A program made the position numbers and the translations under genes. From the IMG/VR virus record IMGVR_UViG_3300028419_000737, positions 1 to 40,178 of that record: a DNA stretch of 40,178 nucleotides. One strand, written 5' to 3'. Under the pieces are notes generated by a model. The model was given only the letters and a program-made list of their open reading frames with translations, ran no database searches and was not told the origin of the DNA. Positions 15,767 to 21,938 of the stretch are shown one piece after another. The stretch comes from a virus. The number at the start of each line of letters is the position of its first letter. The first letter of the stretch is position 1.

Positions 15767-16303
15767 ATGAACTGTAAGAGTTGTAAAAAAGAAATACCAC
15801 AAGGCAGAGTAGATCTTGGCTATAAAGTTTGTGTTGATTGTTCAGATGTAGAACGTTATGGTTGTGTTGATATTGTCTATCACAAAACAGGCAACACTAT
15901 CCAAATCATGCCTCAAGAGGATGCAGCTAAGATTAATAAACTATCACAACGTGTAGGTTTCGGTACCTTACGAGGTATGAGAAGTGGCTCACAGCCAAAA
16001 TACAAGACAAAAATAGACAAGGGATGTTCATTAACCCAGATAGGTAGTGAAGCTAATTTTAATAAGGTTGGTGAAAAATGCATGTTGTGGGTAGAGTTAG
16101 AAGATTGGGATCGAGTTAATTCGACTCTTGAAAAAGCAAAGAAAGATTTTGAAATTTCAAGCCTACAATATCAAAAACTTAAGAGGGTCATGGATGCGCT
16201 AAGGCCTAAACAAGAAAAAGTGATAAATAATATAGAAGCAAAAGTTGATGAAGAGATAGAAAATTCTTTTCGTCATTGGAGAAATAGTAAAATTTATCTA
16301 TGA
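15767..16303 (+). CDS. Zinc-ribbon protein, 178 aa
   Basis: The N-terminus MNCKSCKKEIPQGR and KVCVDCSDVERYGC give two CxxC pairs, a zinc ribbon of the kind used to bind nucleic acid or polymerase. The middle (HKTGNTIQIMPQEDAAKINKL, RVGFGTLRGMRSGSQPKYK) is basic and conserved-looking. The C-terminal third is a long charged helix. I see a likely regulatory or nucleic-acid-binding protein but cannot name a family. It begins one base after the preceding stop. Confidence 0.65.
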   Translation: MNCKSCKKEIPQGRVDLGYKVCVDCSDVERYGCVDIVYHKTGNTIQIMPQEDAAKINKLSQRVGFGTLRGMRSGSQPKYKTKIDKGCSLTQIGSEANFNKVGEKCMLWVELEDWDRVNSTLEKAKKDFEISSLQYQKLKRVMDALRPKQEKVINNIEAKVDEEIENSFRHWRNSKIYL

Positions 16304-16331
16304 AAAGAATATTAACAATTTTATTTTTAAA

Positions 16332-16352
16332 AATAAAGGATAATTCTTAAGA
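16332..16352 (+). repeat. 21-base direct repeat, copy 1
   Basis: The 21 bases here recur exactly at 17110-17130. The core is GGATAATTCTTAAGA, which includes the palindrome CTTAAG. Each copy lies 8-10 bases before a TATATAAT-like element and upstream of a gene (16392 and 17169), so it may be an upstream promoter element or activator site. Confidence 0.8.
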
Positions 16353-16391
16353 TTAAGAAATATATAATATATTAAAAATAATTATAATATT

Positions 16392-17114
16392 ATGCAGGAC
16401 GTTGCAATAATTGGAAATGGTGAAATAGGTTCATCATTAGCTAGAGTATATCAAGCCAAAAACATAGAACCTATGATTAAAGATTTAAAACTAGACACTA
16501 TAAAATCAAAGGTTAGAATCTTAAATATATGCTTACCCTATTCAGTAAAATTTGTAGAAATTACAAATACGTACATTAACGAATATCAACCTGAAATTAC
16601 AATAATACATTCTACTGTTCCTGTTGGAACTACTAAAGAATTAAATGGACCATGTGTCCATTCACCAGTAAGAGGTATTCATCCAAATCTAAAACAAGGT
16701 ATAGAAACATTCTATAAATTTATCGGCTATAACAACTTAAAAGATTTAGAAATAGCAAAAGAACATTATAGTCAATTAGGTATAAAATGGATTGAGGTAG
16801 AAAACTCAGATGCCACAGAATTAGCTAAATTAACAAGTACTACATATTACGGCTTATGTATTGCATGGCACGGAGAAATGAAGAAAATGTGTGATAAGCA
16901 CAATATTGATTTTGACGTGATTAATAAATGGACAGAAACTTACAATTCTGGATATATTGAATTAGATATGCCAGGAGTTGTAAGACCAAATTTATATCCA
17001 CCTACAGATGGCATTGGCGGACATTGTGTAATTGCAAATACAGAGCTATTATTAACCCAATTTGAAAGCACAGCGCTTGATCTTATTGTACAATATAAGA
17101 AGGGTAATAAATAA
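16392..17114 (+). CDS. Short UDP-sugar dehydrogenase-like protein
   Basis: The 240-residue protein has an NAD-binding start (VAIIGNGEIGSSLARVY), the HSTVPVGTT loop and GIGGHC with Cys212, the equivalent of the nucleophile in UDP-glucose dehydrogenases. It differs from the protein at 7403 by lacking FPKD after the cysteine and by HSPVRGIHPN in place of FNPEF. It also lacks the C-terminal UDP-binding domain of the family. It may use a different sugar or only one oxidation step. The gene is bracketed by a 21-base repeat at its upstream and downstream promoters. Confidence 0.72.
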   Translation: MQDVAIIGNGEIGSSLARVYQAKNIEPMIKDLKLDTIKSKVRILNICLPYSVKFVEITNTYINEYQPEITIIHSTVPVGTTKELNGPCVHSPVRGIHPNLKQGIETFYKFIGYNNLKDLEIAKEHYSQLGIKWIEVENSDATELAKLTSTTYYGLCIAWHGEMKKMCDKHNIDFDVINKWTETYNSGYIELDMPGVVRPNLYPPTDGIGGHCVIANTELLLTQFESTALDLIVQYKKGNK

Positions 17115-17130
17115 AGGATAATTCTTAAGA
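17110..17130 (+). repeat. 21-base direct repeat, copy 2
   Basis: Exact second copy of 16332-16352. It overlaps the end of the dehydrogenase gene and lies 10 bases before TATATTATAA (17141), which precedes the gene at 17169. Confidence 0.8.
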
Positions 17131-17168
17131 GTTTAAAAGATATATTATAATAAAAATATCTCTTAAAA

Positions 17169-17345
17169 ATGGACGTACAAAAAGAAAACCCAGAACTTTA
17201 TGACAAGGTGCAAGCCTATGTTTGGAAAAACTACACAAACTACACAAATAAAAAATTAATTATTAGAGAATTCGATAGTCACTTTAAGATTAATATTAAT
17301 AGAGAAGATGCTCCTCTTGTTTTAGGCAAAGGTATCACAAGTTAA
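17169..17345 (+). CDS. Small hypothetical protein, 58 aa
   Basis: The protein starts MDVQKENPELYDKVQAYVWK and ends DAPLVLGKGITS. It is soluble and mixed-charge with no known motif. Its own promoter-like element and the 21-base repeat lie just upstream, and an inverted repeat begins just after the stop, so it may form a single-gene unit. Confidence 0.6.
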   Translation: MDVQKENPELYDKVQAYVWKNYTNYTNKKLIIREFDSHFKININREDAPLVLGKGITS

Positions 17346-17346
17346 A

Positions 17347-17380
17347 AATGTTTAAACAAAGTCTCTAAAGTTTAAACATT
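17347..17380. promoter_or_regulatory. 11-bp inverted repeat, operator or weak hairpin
   Basis: AATGTTTAAAC (17347-17357) and GTTTAAACATT (17370-17380) are perfect inverse copies around 12 bases. Each arm itself contains the palindrome GTTTAAAC; the palindromes are 20 bases apart, about two helical turns. It lies 14 bases before a TATAAATA element. No T-tract follows, so an operator fits better than a terminator. Confidence 0.6.
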
Positions 17381-17394
17381 CCAATATTATCGAG

Positions 17395-17402
17395 TATAAA
17401 TA
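17395..17402 (+). promoter_or_regulatory. T4-type late promoter match, TATAAATA
   Basis: This is an exact match to the T4 late promoter core, 22 bases before the ATG at 17425. In an A/T-rich genome a chance match is possible, but its placement in a gap supports it. Confidence 0.5.
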
Positions 17403-17424
17403 TTAAACAACTAAATTTAAAATT

Positions 17425-17586
17425 ATGAAATTTTTAGAAAATTATTACCCAATCATCTTAGCTTTTTTAAGCTTTTTATTTTCAGTATCATTATGGTTTA
17501 GTGGCTTAAAAGATGAAGGTATGTTTGTTGGTATTTGGGTACCTTCAATATTAGGATTAGCTAATTTTTTTAACACTAAGAAATAA
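17425..17586 (+). CDS. Small membrane protein, 53 aa
   Basis: The product has two hydrophobic helices (YYPIILAFLSFLFSVSLWF and MFVGIWVPSILGLANFF) joined by a short polar turn (SGLKDEG). It is likely a hairpin-shaped inner-membrane protein. A TATAAATA promoter match and an operator-like inverted repeat lie upstream. Family unknown. Confidence 0.62.
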   Translation: MKFLENYYPIILAFLSFLFSVSLWFSGLKDEGMFVGIWVPSILGLANFFNTKK

Positions 17587-17589
17587 ATT

Positions 17590-17799
17590 ATGGAGATAGT
17601 AATATTTACAGTAGGGTTTATTATTTTTGGAACATATATGTTTTTCCTAGTAAGGATGATAAACACTCAACACAAGATACAAGAAAGAGAAAATGGCGCT
17701 AATGAAATTAATGACAACATTGATTATGATGGCCATGGTAATTGGGGCAGGTTCCCAGCTTATGAAGAAAAGAAAAATAAAAGGGATAAAGTTTATTAG
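17590..17799 (+). CDS. Small membrane-anchored protein, 69 aa
   Basis: One N-terminal membrane helix (VIFTVGFIIFGTYMFFLV) is followed by a polar, charged cytoplasmic tail (HKIQERENGANEIND, then GRFPAYEEKKNKRDK). It starts 3 bases after the preceding stop. No family is recognised. Confidence 0.58.
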   Translation: MEIVIFTVGFIIFGTYMFFLVRMINTQHKIQERENGANEINDNIDYDGHGNWGRFPAYEEKKNKRDKVY

Positions 17800-17893
17800 A
17801 GATATTTCAATAGAAGAAGAGCATCTATATAAATACGCGTTTAAATCTGAAAAGAATGAAAAGAAGACTATTAAAAATAATGGTTGCAAATAG
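17762..17893 (+). CDS. Possible small basic protein, 43 aa
   Basis: A frame from ATG 17762 overlaps the end of the preceding gene and the start of the next. The product, MKKRKIKGIKFIRDISIEEE with a Lys-rich tail, is basic and soluble. The frame is open further upstream, but that part looks like out-of-frame shadow of the preceding gene. Retained at low confidence because otherwise about 80 bases would be non-coding in a very dense region. Confidence 0.35.
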   Translation: MKKRKIKGIKFIRDISIEEEHLYKYAFKSEKNEKKTIKNNGCK

Positions 17894-18104
17894 ACACCTT
17901 TCACCCGCAGAAAGGCTTGCAACTCGAATAGGTTATATGGGTGCTGGCTTTTTAATTGCAGCACAATGGACTGTTGAGCCTACATTATACATCTTAGGAT
18001 TTGCATGTGTATTAGTTCAAACTGCACAAAAGAAGCAATGGAATCTTGCAGTTTTACAACTTAATGGACTCTTCGCATGGTTGAAACATTTCTTTACTTG
18101 GTGA
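17880..18104 (+). CDS. Small membrane protein, 74 aa
   Basis: The protein begins MVANRHLSPAERLATRIGYMG and has two hydrophobic helices (GYMGAGFLIAAQW and PTLYILGFACVLVQTA), ending in an aromatic segment (LNGLFAWLKHFFTW). The frame is open from 17856, but the ATG at 17880 gives a more natural start. It is probably an inner-membrane protein. Function unknown. Confidence 0.6.
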   Translation: MVANRHLSPAERLATRIGYMGAGFLIAAQWTVEPTLYILGFACVLVQTAQKKQWNLAVLQLNGLFAWLKHFFTW

Positions 18105-18124
18105 TATAAGTTTAAAACAAACAG

Positions 18125-18910
18125 ATGCCAGAATTAGCCGAACTTAGACTTACAGCAGATTATATTAACGAAGTAGCAAAAGGAAAATCATTTAAAAATC
18201 CTAAAAAGAATCCAGTTCATAAATGGGATAAATTTATAATACCAAGAGAAGATTATGGTATAACTGCACAGAGTCGAGGTAAAGAACTAATTTTGTATAT
18301 GAATCAGTACCCTATCAGAATGTCTATGGGCATGTCTGGTCACTTTAGATTAACTGAAACAGGAAAAGAACATAAACACAGTCATTTAATATTTGAGGCC
18401 CATGATGGCACGTCTCTGTCATTCGTAGATGTAAGGAGATTTGGTAAATGGTGGCCAAATAGTTATTGGTCAGAAGATAGAGGGCCAGATCCAACTACTG
18501 AGTTTAGTCAATTTTGTGATAATCTCAGAGATAATTTAGGAAGGCCTGCTTTTAATAAGCCAATTTGTGAAGTTTTAATGAATCAAAAATATTTTAATGG
18601 TATTGGTAATTATTTAAGAGCTGAAATTATTTATAGAATTCCAAACTTAAATCCATTCTTAATAGCAAGGCAGGCGTTATCACTATATTTTAATGAAATA
18701 ACAGAACTTTGTAATAAAATACCATTAGAGGCATATCAAAGAGGAGGTGGAGCAATTAAAGATTGGGAAAATCCATTTGGTGCAAAGGTAGATATTGGTC
18801 CTTTTATGAAATGTTATGGCAATCCTGAAATGGCTAGAGAAAAAGACAAAAATAGTAGGATGATATGGTACCATCCTAAATTTAAGTTAGATGCAGAAAG
18901 AGTGGCATAA
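18125..18910 (+). CDS. NEIL1-like Fpg/Nei DNA glycosylase with zincless finger
   Basis: The 261-residue protein is a bifunctional base-excision glycosylase of the Fpg/Nei family. It starts MPELAE, leaving Pro2 and Glu3 for catalysis after Met removal. RGKEL (51-55) holds the conserved Lys. MSMGMSGHF, SFVDVRRFGKW and the H2TH segment NQKYFNGIGNYLRAEIIYR (153-171) are close to animal NEIL1. The C-terminal MKCYGNPEMAREK...SRMIWY (228-249) resembles NEIL1's zincless finger rather than the four-Cys finger of bacterial MutM. It would remove oxidised bases from phage or host DNA. Confidence 0.9.
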   Translation: MPELAELRLTADYINEVAKGKSFKNPKKNPVHKWDKFIIPREDYGITAQSRGKELILYMNQYPIRMSMGMSGHFRLTETGKEHKHSHLIFEAHDGTSLSFVDVRRFGKWWPNSYWSEDRGPDPTTEFSQFCDNLRDNLGRPAFNKPICEVLMNQKYFNGIGNYLRAEIIYRIPNLNPFLIARQALSLYFNEITELCNKIPLEAYQRGGGAIKDWENPFGAKVDIGPFMKCYGNPEMAREKDKNSRMIWYHPKFKLDAERVA

Positions 18911-19289
18911 AAATACTTCATTAAGGTGGAAAAGAAGAAAAGACATTGAGAGTTTAGTTTTTGATGTCGCCAATTGGTGCATGAATAATTTATCGTCTAA
19001 TGAAAAATTACCAAAGGTCTGGATAGATTGGAAAAGACAAAAGAGATGTTATGGAGAATATGATTATACCGATAATGAAATTATAGTCTATCCGTTAATC
19101 CATGAAAAGGTAGAAGATATTATTGATACAACTATTCACGAATGGATTCATTTTTTACAAGACACTGAAGAAATTATAGATAGTATTAAAAGATATAAGT
19201 ATTTTAAGTCAGCAAATCCTAAAGAATTAGAAGCAGTAGAATTAGCTAAAAAATATACAAAAAGATATTTAAAAGAAAATAAACAATAA
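18891..19289 (+). CDS. Small HExxH metalloprotease-like protein
   Basis: The 132-residue protein has a HEWIH zinc-binding motif (83-87) after a helix, then ANPKELEAVELAKKY (108-122), whose glutamates could supply the third ligand. The same pattern occurs in the capsid-targeted protein at 37589, so they are probably related. SprT-like or minigluzincin proteases are the closest known types. The ATG at 18891 overlaps the glycosylase by 20 bases. Substrate unknown. Confidence 0.68.
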   Translation: MQKEWHKNTSLRWKRRKDIESLVFDVANWCMNNLSSNEKLPKVWIDWKRQKRCYGEYDYTDNEIIVYPLIHEKVEDIIDTTIHEWIHFLQDTEEIIDSIKRYKYFKSANPKELEAVELAKKYTKRYLKENKQ

Positions 19290-19299
19290 TTATTAGAGT

Positions 19300-19307
19300 T
19301 ATATAAT
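19300..19307 (+). promoter_or_regulatory. Candidate promoter upstream of tRNA-Glu, TATATAAT
   Basis: TATATAAT ends 13 bases before the tRNA-Glu gene, at the head of the four-tRNA cluster. Confidence 0.45.
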
Positions 19308-19320
19308 AATCAATAAATTT

Positions 19321-19392
19321 GCTCCGTTCGTCTAACGGTTAGGACATATGGTTTTCATCCATAAAATAGGAGTTCGATTCTCCTACGGAGTA
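19321..19392 (+). tRNA. tRNA-Glu (anticodon UUC)
   Basis: Acceptor GCTCCGT/ACGGAGT has a G-U end pair. The anticodon stem is TATGG/CCATA with loop TTTTCAT, and the T arm is AGGAG-TTCGATT-CTCCT. The D arm (TCGTCTAACGGTTAGGACA) is typical of tRNA-Glu. Discriminator A; CCA not encoded. Confidence 0.95.
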
Positions 19393-19411
19393 CAAAGTTC
19401 TTTTTGTAAGA

Positions 19412-19421
19412 GATATATAAG
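19412..19421 (+). promoter_or_regulatory. Candidate promoter upstream of tRNA-Gln
   Basis: GATATATAAG ends 12 bases before tRNA-Gln. The tRNA-Glu and tRNA-Gln genes each have their own element, whereas Gly and Asp follow closely without one. Confidence 0.4.
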
Positions 19422-19433
19422 TTAGAAAGTTAT

Positions 19434-19504
19434 TACCAGATAGTATAATGGTAGTACGGCTGGTTTTGGTCCAGTCAGTCGGGGTTCGAATCCCTGTCTG
19501 GTAA
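19434..19504 (+). tRNA. tRNA-Gln (anticodon UUG)
   Basis: Acceptor TACCAGA/TCTGGTA gives seven perfect pairs starting with U1-A72, as GlnRS prefers. The anticodon stem is GCTGG/CCAGT with loop TTTTGGT, and the T arm is CGGGG-TTCGAAT-CCCTG. Discriminator A; CCA not encoded. It is the natural partner of the GlnRS at 13265. Pairs 2-71 and 3-70 (A-U, C-G) differ from the G-C pairs used by E. coli. Confidence 0.92.
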
Positions 19505-19515
19505 CTTTTTTATAA

Positions 19516-19588
19516 GCGAAAGTAGCTCAGTTGGTAGAGCATCTGTTTACCAAGCAGAGGGTCGAGAGTTCGAATCTCTTCTTTCGCT
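19516..19588 (+). tRNA. tRNA-Gly (anticodon ACC)
   Basis: Acceptor GCGAAAG/CTTTCGC, D arm GCTC/GAGC, anticodon stem TCTGT/GCAGA with loop TTACCAA, T arm GAGAG-TTCGAAT-CTCTT, discriminator U as usual for bacterial tRNA-Gly. The loop puts A at position 34; bacterial tRNA-Gly normally has G or U there. It would read GGU, a frequent Gly codon here. Confidence 0.88.
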
Positions 19589-19593
19589 CAAAC

Positions 19594-19667
19594 GGTCTGG
19601 TAGTTCAGTTGGTTAGAATATCTGCCTGTCACGCAGAGGGTCGCGAATTCGAATCTCGTCTAGACCG
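19594..19667 (+). tRNA. tRNA-Asp (anticodon GUC)
   Basis: Acceptor GGTCTGG/CTAGACC with one G-U pair, D arm GTTCAGTTGGTTAGAAT typical of tRNA-Asp, anticodon stem TCTGC/GCAGA with loop CTGTCAC. Discriminator G, the Asp identity base. CCA not encoded. Confidence 0.95.
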
Positions 19668-19685
19668 CAAAATTATAATATAAAA

Positions 19686-20471
19686 ATGGAAAACATAGTA
19701 GTCGCAATTCTAGCTAAAGATAAAGGATATTGTCTAGATTTTTATTTAAAATGTATATTAAATCAAACACTTGATAAAAAAAGAATACATCTTTATATTA
19801 AAACAAATGATAATAAAGATAATACTCAAGAAATATTAGAAAACTTTATTAAAAAACATAGTCAAAAATATGCATCAGTTTATTATAACTCAGAATCTAT
19901 TTCTGAAAAATTAAAACAATTTAATGAACATCAATGGAATGCAGAAAGATTTAAAATTTTATCTAAAATAAGACAAGAATCTATTAATTTTGCAATTGAA
20001 AAAAACGCACATTATTTTATAGCAGATTGTGATAATTTTATAGTTAATGACGCTATTGAATATCTTTATAATTTTAAAAATTTAGGGGTTGTAGGTCCAA
20101 TGTTAAAACTTACTAAAAACGATTTTTATTCAAACTACCATAATGTTGTTAATGAATCAGGATATTTTAAAAAAAATGATGAGTATTTTCAAATATGGAG
20201 AAAGGATATTAAAGGAGCTATTCAAGTAGACGTGTTACACTGTACATATTTTATAAATAATAATTTATTAAAGCATATAACATATGATGATAATAGTAAT
20301 AGATATGAATATGCAATATTTAGTGATAATTTAAGAAAAAGAAAAACACCTCAATATTTAATTAATTCTAGATTTTTTGGTTTTTTATTTTTAAACGATC
20401 AGATAAAAGTTAGCTTTAATGAGTTTATTACAAAAAATTGGGAAAGTGAATATAATGAAATGTGTAAATAA
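19686..20471 (+). CDS. GT-A glycosyltransferase like collagen galactosyltransferase N-domain
   Basis: The 261-residue protein resembles the N-terminal GT-A domain of animal collagen galactosyltransferases (COLGALT). Shared patterns are VVAILAKDKGYCLDFYLKCI, KTNDNKDNTQEILENF, WNAERFKILSKIRQESINFA, YFIADCDNF (with the metal-binding DxD), VVGPMLKLTK and a VLHCTYFI block. It would use a nucleotide sugar and a metal ion in the cytoplasm. In animals this domain is fused to a GT25 domain; here the GT25 domain is in another gene (28289). The match is from memory of the family, so moderate confidence. Confidence 0.7.
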   Translation: MENIVVAILAKDKGYCLDFYLKCILNQTLDKKRIHLYIKTNDNKDNTQEILENFIKKHSQKYASVYYNSESISEKLKQFNEHQWNAERFKILSKIRQESINFAIEKNAHYFIADCDNFIVNDAIEYLYNFKNLGVVGPMLKLTKNDFYSNYHNVVNESGYFKKNDEYFQIWRKDIKGAIQVDVLHCTYFINNNLLKHITYDDNSNRYEYAIFSDNLRKRKTPQYLINSRFFGFLFLNDQIKVSFNEFITKNWESEYNEMCK

Positions 20472-21348
20472 ACATAAGATATTATTATGCCTACTTACAA
20501 ATCATAGGATTGACAGGTTAAGAAGACTAATAAAATCAGTTTTAGAATTAGAACCTTCAAAGCTTGTAGAAATAGAACCAGTTATTGTTGTAAATACACT
20601 AAATGATAGTTTTTATGAAGAAGTTTTAAATACTAATTTTCCTTTTAAAATTATTAGAACAGAAAGTAATGGAAAACCAGGTAAAGGTAAAAATTCATGT
20701 AGAGATCTATTCTTAAAAAGCGATTCAGATTTTCTTTGTCAAATAGACGGAGATGATTGGTTATATCCAACTTTTACAAAATCAATGGCTCAACATATTG
20801 AACATTATCCAAATTTAGACGTGCTAGGACAGTTTACTCTTGATGTAGTAGCTAAAACAAAAAGAGGAGGGCATCATTTTACAGTAGGTGATCAAAATCA
20901 GTATTGGGGATGTGTATGGGGAGTTTCATTATTTGAAAGGAAAAAACATGGACCAGGTAAAGGGCATTGGGTAGATCATGGCCATCCTAGTAACTTTGAT
21001 AGAATAATGTTACAAAGTAAATTAAGCGCCACGGAAAGAATGGATGAAGATTTACCAAACGGAGAAGATCATTTATACTCCATTCAATTGCTTAAATTAC
21101 ATCAAGAAAGAAAAATAAGATATTTTGTAACTCCTTCAAGTGATTTTTACATTAGTGAAGCAACCTTAGACGATAACATACAATCAAATTATCCTTTTAA
21201 AGAACATGTTGAAACTATGAAAAAAAATATGTTAAAATATGTAAATATACATAGATCTAGTCAATTAGAACTTCCAATAATTTGGAACAATTTATTACTT
21301 AGTCAAAAACAAAAGGAGGAATATATTAAGAAAACGTTTAATTGTTAA
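20455..21348 (+). CDS. GT2-like glycosyltransferase
   Basis: The 297-residue protein has a GT-A layout. It starts KILLCLLTNHRIDRLRRLI, includes SNGKPGKGKNSCRDLFL and the donor-binding QIDGDDWLYP (DGDD), and later has MDEDLPNGEDHLYSIQL, where acidic residues could be catalytic. The ATG at 20455 overlaps the preceding gene by 17 bases; an open extension to 20419 lies within that gene and is unlikely. Acceptor unknown. It sits in a run of sugar-transfer genes. Confidence 0.75.
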   Translation: MKCVNKHKILLCLLTNHRIDRLRRLIKSVLELEPSKLVEIEPVIVVNTLNDSFYEEVLNTNFPFKIIRTESNGKPGKGKNSCRDLFLKSDSDFLCQIDGDDWLYPTFTKSMAQHIEHYPNLDVLGQFTLDVVAKTKRGGHHFTVGDQNQYWGCVWGVSLFERKKHGPGKGHWVDHGHPSNFDRIMLQSKLSATERMDEDLPNGEDHLYSIQLLKLHQERKIRYFVTPSSDFYISEATLDDNIQSNYPFKEHVETMKKNMLKYVNIHRSSQLELPIIWNNLLLSQKQKEEYIKKTFNC

Positions 21349-21372
21349 ATATATAAAATAAAAATAATTAAA

Positions 21373-21738
21373 ATGAAAAAATCATTAGAAGAAATTTTAT
21401 TAAAGCCTTATAGTAAATGGGCTATGAAAATTAGAAGAGTTATTATTAACTTATATAGACCGGTTTTACATGATCGTTCTAATTCAATATTTAATCAACA
21501 CCTATTAGCCTATCTTATGTTTGGGCTTTTTGGCTGTAGTGGAATTTTATTAGCACTGGGATTTGATCAACCAGAATTTGGTTATCCTTTCCTATCAGGT
21601 TGGGTATTGGTTTTTATTACTCAAATTTATTTAAGATTCTTTCCGCAAACATGGGCTGAAATGTATGATTATGAAAAAGCTGCATTTAGACAATTACATA
21701 GACTGCGTAAGAATTGGAGTCCTAAGTTAAAAAAGTGA
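21373..21738 (+). CDS. Membrane protein with two TM helices, 121 aa
   Basis: The N-terminal 40 residues are basic and amphipathic (KPYSKWAMKIRRVIINLYR). Two membrane helices follow (LLAYLMFGLFGCSGILLAL and PFLSGWVLVFITQIYLRFF). A basic C-terminal tail (AFRQLHRLRKNWSPKLKK) ends the protein. It likely spans the inner membrane with both ends in the cytoplasm. No family recognised. TATATAAA at 21350-21357 may be its promoter. Confidence 0.62.
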   Translation: MKKSLEEILLKPYSKWAMKIRRVIINLYRPVLHDRSNSIFNQHLLAYLMFGLFGCSGILLALGFDQPEFGYPFLSGWVLVFITQIYLRFFPQTWAEMYDYEKAAFRQLHRLRKNWSPKLKK

Positions 21739-21938
21739 GACTATTTGTTTTTCTATTTATTTTTACTTTAAGTTGCACTCCATATAAAAGAGTAAAGCAG
21801 CTTAATATGAAAAATCCAAAGGCCAATAGAATTGCTAAAAAGCTTAAATACACTCAACCTCATAAAAGTTATAGTGATAAAAGTACATGGAGAAGAACGT
21901 TTAGGGTAGCCGGTCATGGTTACCACAGAACATATTAA
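21735..21938 (+). CDS. Small predicted lipoprotein, 67 aa
   Basis: The start is GTG 21735 in GTGA overlap with the preceding stop. The signal segment MRLFVFLFIFTLSC has a weak lipobox with Cys14, followed by a basic mature part (KRVKQLNMKNPKANRIAKKL) with a Ser/Tyr/His-rich end. It should be anchored in the host envelope. The gene converges with the minus-strand oxygenase; the two stop codons overlap by 4 bases. Confidence 0.58.
   Translation: MRLFVFLFIFTLSCTPYKRVKQLNMKNPKANRIAKKLKYTQPHKSYSDKSTWRRTFRVAGHGYHRTY

Noticed and set aside
16301-16350. A 16-codon frame starting MKRILTILF
   Set aside because: It is too short to support and its end overlaps the 21-base repeat.
17645-17964. Minus-strand open frame of about 105 codons
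   Set aside because: It is antisense to three overlapping + strand membrane-protein genes and has no recognisable domain.
19433-19505. tRNA-Gln with acceptor TTACCAG/CTGGTAA
   Set aside because: This pairing leaves a C discriminator and one base fewer before the D arm; shifting by one base gives seven pairs, an A discriminator and normal spacing.
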